From Acidimicrobiia bacterium (GTDB lineage Bacteria > Actinomycetota > Acidimicrobiia > Spongiisociales > JAHEDJ01), in NCBI GenBank assembly GCA_029210695.1, contig JARGFH010000004.1, positions 1-64,000 on the forward strand: a DNA stretch of 64,000 nt, read 5' to 3'. Numbering within the stretch: the first letter of the stretch is position 1; the number at the start of each line of letters is the position of its first letter. Positions 54,815 to 63,161 of the stretch are shown piece after piece. A program made the translations under genes and the position numbers. Below the pieces are notes generated by a model. The model made no database searches. It was given only the letters and a program-made list of their open reading frames with translations, and was not told the DNA's origin.

Positions 54815-56647
54815 TCAGTGACTCAGAATCGACTCTGTCAAACGTTCGCTTGCCTCATTCTGTTCCAGGACCTGCAACGCGTGCCGGTAGCCGACCTCTA
54901 TGAGTTGCTCATAGGACGCGAACGCCATTAGCGAAAAGTCGGATACGGGAGGGCGGAATACCAGATCAGCCCTCTGCTCAAAAACCTTCGATGAGATGAC
55001 ACTGCCGATCTCCGACGTGCGGAGAAGCGTCTGTACCATTCCCGGAACAGCCGACTTCTTTCGCCATGGTGCGAAGTGGTGACGCAAGGCTCTCCACCCG
55101 GAGAGTGCCCCATCCCGCGGCAGGTCGTGAGCCGCGATGTCGGCCGGGCTTCGCAGATTGACTGCCAGTATCGGGCCCGGTTCGCCGAGGGTTTCCGCGA
55201 CATCGACGGGGAGGTTGTTCATCACCGCCCCGTCGACCAGTACGTCACCGTCTTGTGAGCGCATCGGCGGAAATACTCCAGGGATAGAGATACTGGCGCG
55301 CAGCGCCTCCCACAGAGCTCCGGTTTGGTGGACCTGGACTTCCCCGCGGGTCAAGTTGCTGGAAACGCAGAAGAAACGGATCCATAGATCTTCGATGTTG
55401 ACTTCACCGAATGTGCCTCTCAGTTGATGCCTCACTTTGGCGCCCCTGGCAAGGGCAACGAGGGGCGGAGTGAGGTCGACGGGGGATCCCAGATCGACGA
55501 GATGCTTGACCATCTGTTCCCTGGTCTCTTCCCAGCCGCGGCCCATCGCCTTGTGGGCGGCTGTAATCGAACCGAAGCTGGCACCTCCGACGAAGTCGAT
55601 GGGTACGCCGCTCTCTTCCAACGCTCGCAGAACACCTATCTGTGCAAGGCCGCGCGCTCCGCCGCCGCTGAGAACGAGATTGACGGCCGTACCCGTCAGA
55701 ATCCGGGCAAGCCTCTGGAATCCCGCATCCGTTCCAGGGCGAAGGTTGTAGTGCCGGATCCCGGGCCGATGCTCTATCCATGATGAGACTGGCGCCGGAA
55801 TCGGGCCGTCGGCACCATGCACCATCACCAGGTCGACGCGTGTGTGTGCCCGGGTCGCCATCTCGTGGAGGAGGCCCTCTTCCACGGAGTTCGGCCAAGG
55901 ATCTCCGGAGGGCTCCCCGATGAGCAACACTCGATCGGCTTGTCCGATGCATCGCCGGGTCCACTCAGGCGACGCGTGGTCTGTAATCAAGAGTACCTTG
56001 TCGTGTGCGGCTCCAAGCTCTTCAACCATTCGGCCAAGATCCATGGATTGCTGTCCATTCGCGACCAGCTCGAATCGATTGGAGTCCACCACCGCTACCG
56101 TTCCGTGTTTGGACAGAGCGTCCTCCAGCAGGCCGGCCGCTTGCATGATGTCCCGGGTCTGGCCGGCTGCGACTAGCGCGACTATTCGTACCTCCCCTGA
56201 TCGGCCGCCTGAGTGAATCGACCGGCCGAGTCTTGCAACAATCATCCGTGCGATCGCCGCGAGGGCGGCCGGTTCGCGAGAGACGAGATCGTGGAAAACC
56301 TCTCTGGAAAGTTCGATCAGGTTGGAGTCTCTGACCGCCCGGACCGTGGCCGACCTCGGGTGATCTGACAGAAGCGCCATTTCGCCGACGGTTTCGCCCG
56401 CCGATATTTCACCGACGACGGTCGACGACCCGTCGCCGGCGAGAACGTCGGCGCGGAGCCGGCCGTTCACAACTACAAACATAGAGTCTCCGGCTTCCCC
56501 CTCTCGCATGAGAATCTCACCGCCCACCAGGCGGCGGTCGGACGAGCAGTCGACCAACTCCTTGAGCGTTGCCTCTGAGAGCGCGCTGAACAACGGGATT
56601 GTTGAAATCAACTTCAGATTCGCTTCGCGACTCCGGCGTTGGCCCAT
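54815..56647 (-). CDS. Patatin-like phospholipase with cyclic-nucleotide-binding domain
   Basis: 610 residues. A cNMP-binding domain (about 10-125) has MREGEAGDSMFVVVNGRLRA and VGEMALLSDHPRSATVRA. A middle region (about 150-300) reads like a nucleotide-binding-fold segment. The patatin domain (about 320-510) has oxyanion loop LVLSGGGARGLAQIGVL, nucleophile Ser in FVGGASFGSITA and catalytic Asp in DVLVDGAVMNNLP. It resembles neuropathy-target-esterase-like lysophospholipases that also carry cNMP domains. The likely substrate is membrane lysophospholipid. Met 56647 follows GAGGGGAGTATCCG; the frame opens at 56740. Confidence 0.9.
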   Translation of the reverse strand: MGQRRSREANLKLISTIPLFSALSEATLKELVDCSSDRRLVGGEILMREGEAGDSMFVVVNGRLRADVLAGDGSSTVVGEISAGETVGEMALLSDHPRSATVRAVRDSNLIELSREVFHDLVSREPAALAAIARMIVARLGRSIHSGGRSGEVRIVALVAAGQTRDIMQAAGLLEDALSKHGTVAVVDSNRFELVANGQQSMDLGRMVEELGAAHDKVLLITDHASPEWTRRCIGQADRVLLIGEPSGDPWPNSVEEGLLHEMATRAHTRVDLVMVHGADGPIPAPVSSWIEHRPGIRHYNLRPGTDAGFQRLARILTGTAVNLVLSGGGARGLAQIGVLRALEESGVPIDFVGGASFGSITAAHKAMGRGWEETREQMVKHLVDLGSPVDLTPPLVALARGAKVRHQLRGTFGEVNIEDLWIRFFCVSSNLTRGEVQVHQTGALWEALRASISIPGVFPPMRSQDGDVLVDGAVMNNLPVDVAETLGEPGPILAVNLRSPADIAAHDLPRDGALSGWRALRHHFAPWRKKSAVPGMVQTLLRTSEIGSVISSKVFEQRADLVFRPPVSDFSLMAFASYEQLIEVGYRHALQVLEQNEASERLTESILSH

Positions 56648-56788
56648 CGGATACTCCCCTCGGGGGGGCACGCTACCGGGTTTCCACCGGTTCTGTGTAC
56701 AGACAGGCAGAGACCCTGCTGAACGGCATGTCCTGGGCATTCTGCGTAATCAACATGTAGGCTGCTGGCCGCTGAGGAGGGAGACTCG

Positions 56789-57967
56789 ATGAGTATGACG
56801 AAGCTTCGTCCGCCGCGCCTTCGTACCGTGGAGGGCGAAGCAGAGGAACGCAAGGTCACCTGGACCGAGCTGTTCTACGATCTCGTGTTCGTTGTTGCCG
56901 TGGCGGGACTCGGCCACCGGCTTCTGGAAGACTCGACGTGGTCGGGGTTCTTGTCGTTCACCGGTCTGTTCATTCCGTTGTGGTGGGCGTGGGCGGGTTT
57001 CACGTTTTATGCCGATCGGTACGACACCGATGATCTCGGCCAGCGACTGCTGGCGGTTGCGCAGATGGTGGCCGTGGCGCTGATGGCGGCGAGTATCTCG
57101 GGTGGAGAGACGGAGTCGTTGACCGCCTACGCACTTGCCTTCGTAACCGCCCGGGTGATTCTCATCATCATGTATCTTCGGGCCCGCCGCCACGTTCCGG
57201 AGACCCGGGAACTGGTGTCTGGTTACACGAGGGGGATGGCTCTGGCCGCGCTGCTCTGGCTGGTGTCGGTCGTTGTGCCGGAACCGGCCAGATTCGTGCT
57301 GTGGACCGTCGGGTTGCTGGTGGACTTCGCCACTCCGTACCGCATGCGCCGGGTTCAGGCGACCGTCCCGCTGGATGTCGCCCACCTGCCCGAACGGTTC
57401 GGTCTGTTCACGATTCTTGTGCTCGGCGAATCCGTTGCCGCGGTCGTGGCCGGCCTTGATCACGAGGGATGGACGACGGGTGCAACGGCGCTGTCGGTTC
57501 TGGCCGTGCTGATCACCTCAGCCCTGTGGTGGGTCTACTTCGACAACCTCGACGGAACCGTTGTCCGCCGGCGGACCGACCAGAAGAAGGCATGGAAGCC
57601 GACGGTGTGGATCTACAGCCACCTCTTGCTGGTGATCGCTCTGATGATGACGGCCATCGGTCTCGAGCATGCCATCACCGCGGTGGACCATGACTCGCTG
57701 CAGACCGGCGAGCGCTGGCTGCTCGTCGGCGGCCTGGCCGCCGCCTTCGCCGTCCTCGGGTTGATTCAGTTGGCCACCGACAGCAACGGTGGCGGCATTC
57801 GGCAGTCCTGGATCACCCGACTGCGGTTCGCCGGGGCGCCGCTGGTCGTGCTGGTCGGAGTGGCGTTCGCAGGGTCGGGGGTCATGACCCTCGTCATCGC
57901 GCTGGCACTGGTCTGTGCGATCCAGGTGGCGGGCGACGTCTTGATCACCGATCAGGTCCCGGTGTGA
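56789..57967 (+). CDS. ltrA: LtrA-family low-temperature-requirement membrane protein
   Basis: 392 residues with about 11 hydrophobic segments. The N-terminal signature VTWTELFYDLVFVVAVAGLGH is diagnostic for LtrA, as are ERFGLFTILVLGESV and the WWVYFD region mid-protein. Function is not established; the original Listeria gene was needed for growth at low temperature. It is divergent from the patatin gene with a 141-base gap containing GAGGAGGGAG before its ATG. Confidence 0.9.
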   Translation: MSMTKLRPPRLRTVEGEAEERKVTWTELFYDLVFVVAVAGLGHRLLEDSTWSGFLSFTGLFIPLWWAWAGFTFYADRYDTDDLGQRLLAVAQMVAVALMAASISGGETESLTAYALAFVTARVILIIMYLRARRHVPETRELVSGYTRGMALAALLWLVSVVVPEPARFVLWTVGLLVDFATPYRMRRVQATVPLDVAHLPERFGLFTILVLGESVAAVVAGLDHEGWTTGATALSVLAVLITSALWWVYFDNLDGTVVRRRTDQKKAWKPTVWIYSHLLLVIALMMTAIGLEHAITAVDHDSLQTGERWLLVGGLAAAFAVLGLIQLATDSNGGGIRQSWITRLRFAGAPLVVLVGVAFAGSGVMTLVIALALVCAIQVAGDVLITDQVPV

Positions 57968-57971
57968 ATAT

Positions 57972-58028
57972 CCCCGTTCTTGCGTGAGTTCCGGGCGCTC
58001 AGCGCATCAAACTCACGCAAGAACGGGG
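57972..58028. terminator. Perfect 19-bp inverted repeat between convergent genes
   Basis: Bases 57972-57990 and 58010-58028 are exact reverse complements (core TTCTTGCGTGAGTT/AACTCACGCAAGAA), with a 19-base spacer that itself folds: GCGC (57995-57998), TCA, GCGC (58002-58005). It lies between the ltrA stop (57967) and the DUF35 stop (58035), so bidirectional termination is likely. The design resembles the two palindromic elements near nar but the sequence differs. Confidence 0.8.
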
Positions 58029-58034
58029 TTTCGT

Positions 58035-58382
58035 CTAGGCGGCCCGGAAGATGAATCCCCAGTACCGGTTGTAGGGCTCCTCGCGGACGACTCCGACATC
58101 GCCGAGGAGGTCCATTCCGATCGTCGGGTCGTCCACCTCGAGTTGGCCGGTTACCCGGACGCCGTTTTCGAGTTCGACGATGGCGATCCCGAGTGTCGCC
58201 ACTTCATATGCGGCCGGAAGGTTGTAGACCTTGGTGAACGTGAGCAGCTTGCCCCGCTTCGGTAGCGGCACCGTCTTGAACTTGAACGGTTCGAGCTCGC
58301 CGCAGTTCCGACAGCGCATCTTGAACGGATAGTGGAGCGTTCCGCACTCGGTGCACTCGTAGGCGTAGATCTCGCGGGCCAT
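58035..58382 (-). CDS. DUF35 zinc-ribbon/OB-fold acyl-CoA-binding protein
   Basis: 115 residues. A zinc ribbon uses ECTECGTLHYP and MRCRNCGELEP (two CxxC knuckles), followed by an OB-fold (about 35-115) with LLTFTKVYNLP and LGIAIVELENGVRVTGQL. DUF35 proteins bind thiolase-fold partners and channel acyl-CoA, for example in archaeal acetoacetyl-CoA synthesis. It is one base from the stop of the thiolase-like gene upstream and is certainly its partner. Confidence 0.88.
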   Translation of the reverse strand: MAREIYAYECTECGTLHYPFKMRCRNCGELEPFKFKTVPLPKRGKLLTFTKVYNLPAAYEVATLGIAIVELENGVRVTGQLEVDDPTIGMDLLGDVGVVREEPYNRYWGFIFRAA

Positions 58383-58383
58383 G

Positions 58384-59559
58384 TCAGTTCTCCCTCACGA
58401 AGGTCAGGCAGATGACGTTGTTGCCGAACCCACCAAAGTTGCAGGTGAATCCGACCCGGGCATCGGCAACCTGCCGCGCTCCGGCTTCCCCCCGCAGTTG
58501 GTGCACGATTTCGTGGGCCTGGCCGACGCCGGTGGCGCCGACCGGGTGCCCCTTCCCCTTCAAACCGCCGGACGGGTTGATGGGAAGCCGGCCGTCGAGG
58601 GCCGTCTCGCCTTTCTCGAGCGCGATGTGCCCCTCGCCCTTGGCGAAGAAACCGACTTCTTCACTCTCGGCGATCTCGAGGATCGTGAAGGCGTCGTGAA
58701 GTTCGGCTACGTCGACGTCTGATGGGGTGAGGCCGGCCATTCCGAAAGACAACTCTGCGGCTCGCCGAACGGCCAGCAGGTCGGTCGGGTTCTCTCGTTC
58801 GTGGACGGCATGCGTGTCCGTGGCTTGACCGACTCCGGCGATGCGAACGAGCGGCCGGTCGATGCTCTTGGCGACCTTTTCGGACACGAGGATCACCGCC
58901 GCGCCACCGTCCGATACGGGACAGGCGTCGAAGAAACGCAGGGGCTCGGCCACGTACGGATTGTTCGTCATGGCCTCGGGCGAGTCCAGGATGCCTTCGA
59001 TCGTGATCGGCTGGTGCAGATGAGCGAACTCGTTGAGCATCGCATTGTTCTGATTCTTGACCGCCACCATCGCCAGATGTCGCTCGGTTACGCCGTACTT
59101 CTCCATGTAGAGGCGGGTGAACATCGCGGCATGCGACGGCAGCGTGACGCCGTAGATGTACTCGGCAAGTGGATGGGTCAGGGTGGCGATGAAGTCGGTT
59201 GCTTCCAGGTTGTTGACCTCGCGCATCCGTTCGGCGCCCGTCACCAGCACGATGTCGTGCATACCGGAGGCCACCGCCAGGAAGCCTTCCTTGATGGCGG
59301 CCGAACCCGACGCCGGGCCGTTCTCGATGGAGGCTGCACCGGCCGGAGTCAGGCTCAGGCTGTCGACCACCGCCGAGGCAAGGGCCGTTTGATGGTTGAC
59401 GCGGGCGGCGCCCATGTTGGCGACGTAGACCTGCTCGATGTCGGTCAACCCCGAGTCCTTCATGGCGAGCATCGCCGGGAAGGCAGCAATCTCGGCCAGA
59501 GGGTATTCGAGGCGGGTGAACGACGTAATGCCGATCCCGGCAACGTATACGTCACGCAT
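58384..59559 (-). CDS. Thiolase-fold protein lacking the nucleophilic Cys
   Basis: 391 residues of the acetyl-CoA acetyltransferase/SCP2-thiolase fold. The usual active-site segment ENxCASGS reads ENGPASGSAAI, so the nucleophilic Cys is Pro. Other parts are conserved: ELHDAFTILE, NPSGGLKGKGHPVGATG, and the C-terminal TCNFGGFGNN, which retains a Cys near the place of the second catalytic Cys. HPVGATG keeps the catalytic His. It cannot use the standard Cys-acyl mechanism; it may bind CoA substrates, act with DUF35 as a thiolase-like hydratase or retro-aldol enzyme, or use another residue. The gene overlaps the GNAT-like gene's stop by eight bases. Confidence 0.88.
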   Translation of the reverse strand: MRDVYVAGIGITSFTRLEYPLAEIAAFPAMLAMKDSGLTDIEQVYVANMGAARVNHQTALASAVVDSLSLTPAGAASIENGPASGSAAIKEGFLAVASGMHDIVLVTGAERMREVNNLEATDFIATLTHPLAEYIYGVTLPSHAAMFTRLYMEKYGVTERHLAMVAVKNQNNAMLNEFAHLHQPITIEGILDSPEAMTNNPYVAEPLRFFDACPVSDGGAAVILVSEKVAKSIDRPLVRIAGVGQATDTHAVHERENPTDLLAVRRAAELSFGMAGLTPSDVDVAELHDAFTILEIAESEEVGFFAKGEGHIALEKGETALDGRLPINPSGGLKGKGHPVGATGVGQAHEIVHQLRGEAGARQVADARVGFTCNFGGFGNNVICLTFVREN

Positions 59560-60304
59560 GCTCGACCTCCTGGCGCCAGCGTTGCGCCATCAGTGCCGTA
59601 CCCGTGGAGTCGTACATCGATCGGGTGGCGGCGAGCAGATCGGCCGGCGGGGTGGGAGGGTCGGAGGGCGGCAGGATGCCCGCCTTGGCTTTGGCGAGGA
59701 GTTCGTCTGGCACGGGCCTCCGCCCGACGACCAGGGTGTCACGAGCTCTATCAAACAGTTCCCTGGTCAGCGACCACGATGGAACACCGCCCAACTCGTG
59801 AGGAGTGTCGAACCGCTTCTCGAGTTGGTATTCGATCATCCAGCGACGGAACCCGATCGGGGACTCAGCAACGATGAGGACCTCGTCGTGACCGAGAACA
59901 TCCATGTGGTATTCCATTTTGGTGGCGAAGGCATGGGCCCCGATTCGAAGGCCCCGGCGCAGAGCAACCGTGTGGAGCGACATGCCGAGCTTCGGTGTGA
60001 CCTGGCGCCCGTTGACAACGGCGGCGATCTCCCCGTCGACCTGGGCGACGAGCACGTATTGGTCCTGATAGCGGTGGCGGGAATAGGCGAGGATCTCTGA
60101 GTAGAGCCGGGCCGCCACCACGTCGTAGAAGTCGCGTTCAACGTTGACCAGGGGTGCAACGTATTGCAGGATGTCCGGGATCTCGTCGCGGTCCACCTGG
60201 CGGATCACCATCTGTTCCCCGCTCGCCAGCGTCATGTATTTCGCCGGGAACGGGGGCATAGGGTGATCCTCCGGACGGAGGATCTTCTCGAGGTCGACGG
60301 CCAT
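59552..60304 (-). CDS. GNAT-like protein of the molybdenum hydroxylase operon
   Basis: 250 residues from Met 60304, which overlaps the stop of the large hydroxylase subunit (TGATG). Residues 30-145 have a GNAT-like look: VIRQVDRDEIPDILQYV, DQYVLVAQVDGEIAAVVNG, TPKLGMSLHTVALRRGLR and HDEVLIVAESPIGFRRWMI. The CoA-binding loop is not typical. The C-terminal 100 residues include DPPTPPADL and are not recognised. Its place between hydroxylase and thiolase genes suggests a dedicated role in the same pathway. Confidence 0.6.
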   Translation of the reverse strand: MAVDLEKILRPEDHPMPPFPAKYMTLASGEQMVIRQVDRDEIPDILQYVAPLVNVERDFYDVVAARLYSEILAYSRHRYQDQYVLVAQVDGEIAAVVNGRQVTPKLGMSLHTVALRRGLRIGAHAFATKMEYHMDVLGHDEVLIVAESPIGFRRWMIEYQLEKRFDTPHELGGVPSWSLTRELFDRARDTLVVGRRPVPDELLAKAKAGILPPSDPPTPPADLLAATRSMYDSTGTALMAQRWRQEVEHA

Positions 60305-62685
60305 CAGGCTTCTCCTTCCCAAAGGGACAGCGCCACCTTCTCGGCGGTGACGGGCATTGACGTGATCCGTATCCCCAGTGCATCTTCGACCGCGTTGGCG
60401 ATCATCGGCGCAGCAGGAATCATGGTGTGCTCCCCGACGCCGCGCGCCCCGAACGGTCCGTCCGGTTGGGGAACCTCGACGATGATCGGAATGATCTCAT
60501 CCGGGATGTCGAGGGACGTAGGGATCTTGTAGTCGGTGAACGTCGGGTTCAGTAGACGACCGTCTTCGCCCCAGCGCATATCCTCGTACAAGACGGTTGC
60601 CAGGCCCTGGACGAGACCGCCGACAATCTGACCGATGACGAGATCGGGGTTGATCGCCTTGCCGGCGTCCACGGCGAGGGCCGTCTTCCGGATGTGCATC
60701 TTGCCGGTCTGGCGGTCGATCTCGAGTACTACCCCGGCGGCACCGACGGTGTAGTGAACGTTCGGGTGTCCGCCCTGGCTGGTTTCCGGGTCGCTCTTGG
60801 CCGAGGTGAACTCCGGCATGAACATGCCCGAACCGACGATCGGGCCGCCCCGGTAGGAACCGTCGTCGGTCTCGAGCCCGGCGATCACGAAGTCACGCAG
60901 CGGCAACTCGAAGTCCGGATCGGTCGCACAACGTACGGCCTCGTTGCGGAGGAACAGGGAGTCCTCTTCGTAGCCGTGGACGCGGTGGACCACCTCGAAG
61001 ATCTTCTCGCGTGCTTCGACGGCGGCGGCTTCGACTGCTTGCCCGCAGCCCCACGTGACATGGGAGGCGACCGTTTGCCATTCGTACGGGTTGCGGTCGG
61101 TGTCCGGCGTCTCGATCCTGATCTTCTCGGGAGGGACGGACAACACCTCTGCGACGATCTGCGCCATGACGGTGAGGTAGCCCTGACCGAGTTCCATTCC
61201 CGACACGGTCACATTGATGGAGCCGTCCTCGTTGAACTTCAGGAACGATGACGAGGAGGCGTTGGGTGGCATGGCCGGCGCCTTCCACATCAGTGCGAAC
61301 CCCTTGCCGACGACTTTGTGGGGGTCGTCGGAGGTCTCCTTCGTGCCCCAGTCGATGGCCGCAGCCACCTTGTCGATGCATTCGAGCAGGCCCGACGGAT
61401 TCATCTTCTCGCCGTAGGCAAGGGTGTCCCCTTCGACGATGGCGTTCTTGCGCCGGAAGGCGACCGGGTCCATGCCCAGCCGGCGGGCGATGCGATCCAT
61501 GTGCGATTCGAGACCGAAGTTGAACTCGGAATAGCCGAAGCCTCGATAGGGCCCGCCCGGCGGGAGGTTCGTATAGACGCACAGCGCGTCGATCTTGATG
61601 TTCGGCACCCGGTAGGGCCCGCTCGCCGAGAGTCCGGCGGCGTTGACGACGTTGGCGCCGTACTCCACGTAGGCACCGGCGTCCCAGTGCATGGTGTGTT
61701 CGACGGCCAGGATCGTGCCGTCGTTCTTCACCCCGACCTTGATCCGGGCTTTGAGGCCCTGGCGCTGGTAGGTGTTGTAGAACTCCTGCTCACGGGTGAA
61801 CCGCAGTTTGACCGGATGCCCCTGGACGGCCGTGGCCAGCGCTGCCCCCATGATCTCCATAGAAACCCCGGCTTTTCCGCCGAAGCCCCCACCGACGTAC
61901 GGTGTGATGACTCTGATCTGCTGGTGGGTCAATCCCAGCGGTGCGAGCGCCTCGGCGATAACGTGCCGCTGTGTGTACGGCGATTGCGAAGCCGACCACA
62001 TCGTCAGACGCCCGGCCCGGTCGTACAGCGAAACCACCACATGCGGTTCGATCGCGCAGTGCGCGTAGCGGGGCACCTCGTAGGTGTCTTCGAGGACCAG
62101 GTCGGCCTCGGCGAAACCTTCCTCGACGTCGCCTTTGCGCGTCTTCCGCCAGTGGGCGATGTTCGTGCCTTCGTGCGGGAAGAACCATGGGACATGCGGG
62201 TAGTCCGCCAGGTCGGGGTGGAGAAGTGGAGCTTCCTCGGTGGCGGCAAACACCGGATCGAAGACCGGAGGCAGAACCTCGTATTCGACCTCGACGAGTT
62301 TGGCTGCTCGCTTGGCGATCCCCTCGTCACGGGCCACGACGGCCGCCACCTGTTCGCCTACAAAGCGGACGCGGTCCTGGGCGAACACGAAGCGGTCCTT
62401 CATGTAGAGGCCGAACCCGAACGGGAAGTCGGCGCCGGTGACGACCTTCACGACACCCGGAACGGCTTCTGCCCTGGCAGTATCGATCCGCTTGATCAGG
62501 GCGTGCGCATGCGGTGCTTCCACGATTTCAGCAAACAGCAGGTCGGGGCCGAAGTCGAAGTCGTCGACGTATCGGGCGGCTCCACTCACCTTTTCGAGAC
62601 CGTCGATGCGGGTAGGGGATTTGCCGACGAAGGTGAGTTCCCGTTCATCGGTATCGGTTTCGAACGGCCGGCGGGTGATCGTCAT
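60304..62685 (-). CDS. Molybdenum hydroxylase large subunit (xanthine-dehydrogenase family)
   Basis: 793 residues. N-terminal domain signatures: GKSPTRIDGLEKVSGAARYV, then GEQVAAVVARD. The molybdenum domain has TPYVGGGFGGKAGVSMEIMG, PPGGPYRGFGYSEFNFGLES, GMELGQGYLTVMAQIVAE and the catalytic Glu in GARGVGEHTMIP. The active-site loop is PYRGFGYSE, not AYRCSFR of form I CO dehydrogenase, so it is a different hydroxylase; possible substrates are a purine, an N-heterocycle, an aldehyde or an aromatic CoA thioester. With the small and medium subunits it inserts an oxygen from water. Met 62685 overlaps the small-subunit stop (ATGA); the frame extends upstream into that gene. Confidence 0.92.
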   Translation of the reverse strand: MTITRRPFETDTDERELTFVGKSPTRIDGLEKVSGAARYVDDFDFGPDLLFAEIVEAPHAHALIKRIDTARAEAVPGVVKVVTGADFPFGFGLYMKDRFVFAQDRVRFVGEQVAAVVARDEGIAKRAAKLVEVEYEVLPPVFDPVFAATEEAPLLHPDLADYPHVPWFFPHEGTNIAHWRKTRKGDVEEGFAEADLVLEDTYEVPRYAHCAIEPHVVVSLYDRAGRLTMWSASQSPYTQRHVIAEALAPLGLTHQQIRVITPYVGGGFGGKAGVSMEIMGAALATAVQGHPVKLRFTREQEFYNTYQRQGLKARIKVGVKNDGTILAVEHTMHWDAGAYVEYGANVVNAAGLSASGPYRVPNIKIDALCVYTNLPPGGPYRGFGYSEFNFGLESHMDRIARRLGMDPVAFRRKNAIVEGDTLAYGEKMNPSGLLECIDKVAAAIDWGTKETSDDPHKVVGKGFALMWKAPAMPPNASSSSFLKFNEDGSINVTVSGMELGQGYLTVMAQIVAEVLSVPPEKIRIETPDTDRNPYEWQTVASHVTWGCGQAVEAAAVEAREKIFEVVHRVHGYEEDSLFLRNEAVRCATDPDFELPLRDFVIAGLETDDGSYRGGPIVGSGMFMPEFTSAKSDPETSQGGHPNVHYTVGAAGVVLEIDRQTGKMHIRKTALAVDAGKAINPDLVIGQIVGGLVQGLATVLYEDMRWGEDGRLLNPTFTDYKIPTSLDIPDEIIPIIVEVPQPDGPFGARGVGEHTMIPAAPMIANAVEDALGIRITSMPVTAEKVALSLWEGEA

Positions 62686-63152
62686 GATCGGGCCTCCTCG
62701 GCGGCTGCCATTACCGCGTCGAGGATCGGCTCGTACCCGGTGCACCTGCACAGGTTGCCGGCCAGAGCGTGCTGGACGTCGTGGCGCGACGGATTCGGGT
62801 TGTCGCGCAGGAGTTCGTGTGCACCGAGCACGATGCCTGGTGCACAGAATCCGCACTGGAAGGAGTTGTGGCTGATGAACAGATCCTGAAGGTTGCTCAG
62901 GACGCCGTTCTCCGGAATGCCCTCCACTGTGATGATCTCGTGGCCGTCGGCCTCAACCGCGAGCATGAGGCAGGAACGGATGCTGCGGCCGTCGAACAGC
63001 ACGGTGCAAGTTCCGCAGTCTCCACGTTCGCAGCCGATCTTGGCGCCTTTTGCGCCGACCCTGTTGCGGATTACGTCGAGTAGAACTTCGTTCGGTTCGA
63101 CGTCCAGGGGCCATGTTTCACCGTTGACGATCATCGTGATCGGTAGCTTCAT
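62682..63152 (-). CDS. Molybdenum hydroxylase small subunit (two [2Fe-2S] clusters)
   Basis: 156 residues. The plant-type ferredoxin cluster uses CERGDCGTCTVLFDG with a later Cys in IRSC, and the second cluster uses CGFCAPGIVLGAHELL and LCRCTGYEPILD. It passes electrons from the molybdenum subunit to FAD. It stands 9 bases after the stop of the FAD subunit gene and overlaps the large-subunit start. Confidence 0.95.
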   Translation of the reverse strand: MKLPITMIVNGETWPLDVEPNEVLLDVIRNRVGAKGAKIGCERGDCGTCTVLFDGRSIRSCLMLAVEADGHEIITVEGIPENGVLSNLQDLFISHNSFQCGFCAPGIVLGAHELLRDNPNPSRHDVQHALAGNLCRCTGYEPILDAVMAAAEEARS

Positions 63153-63161
63153 GTCATCCCC

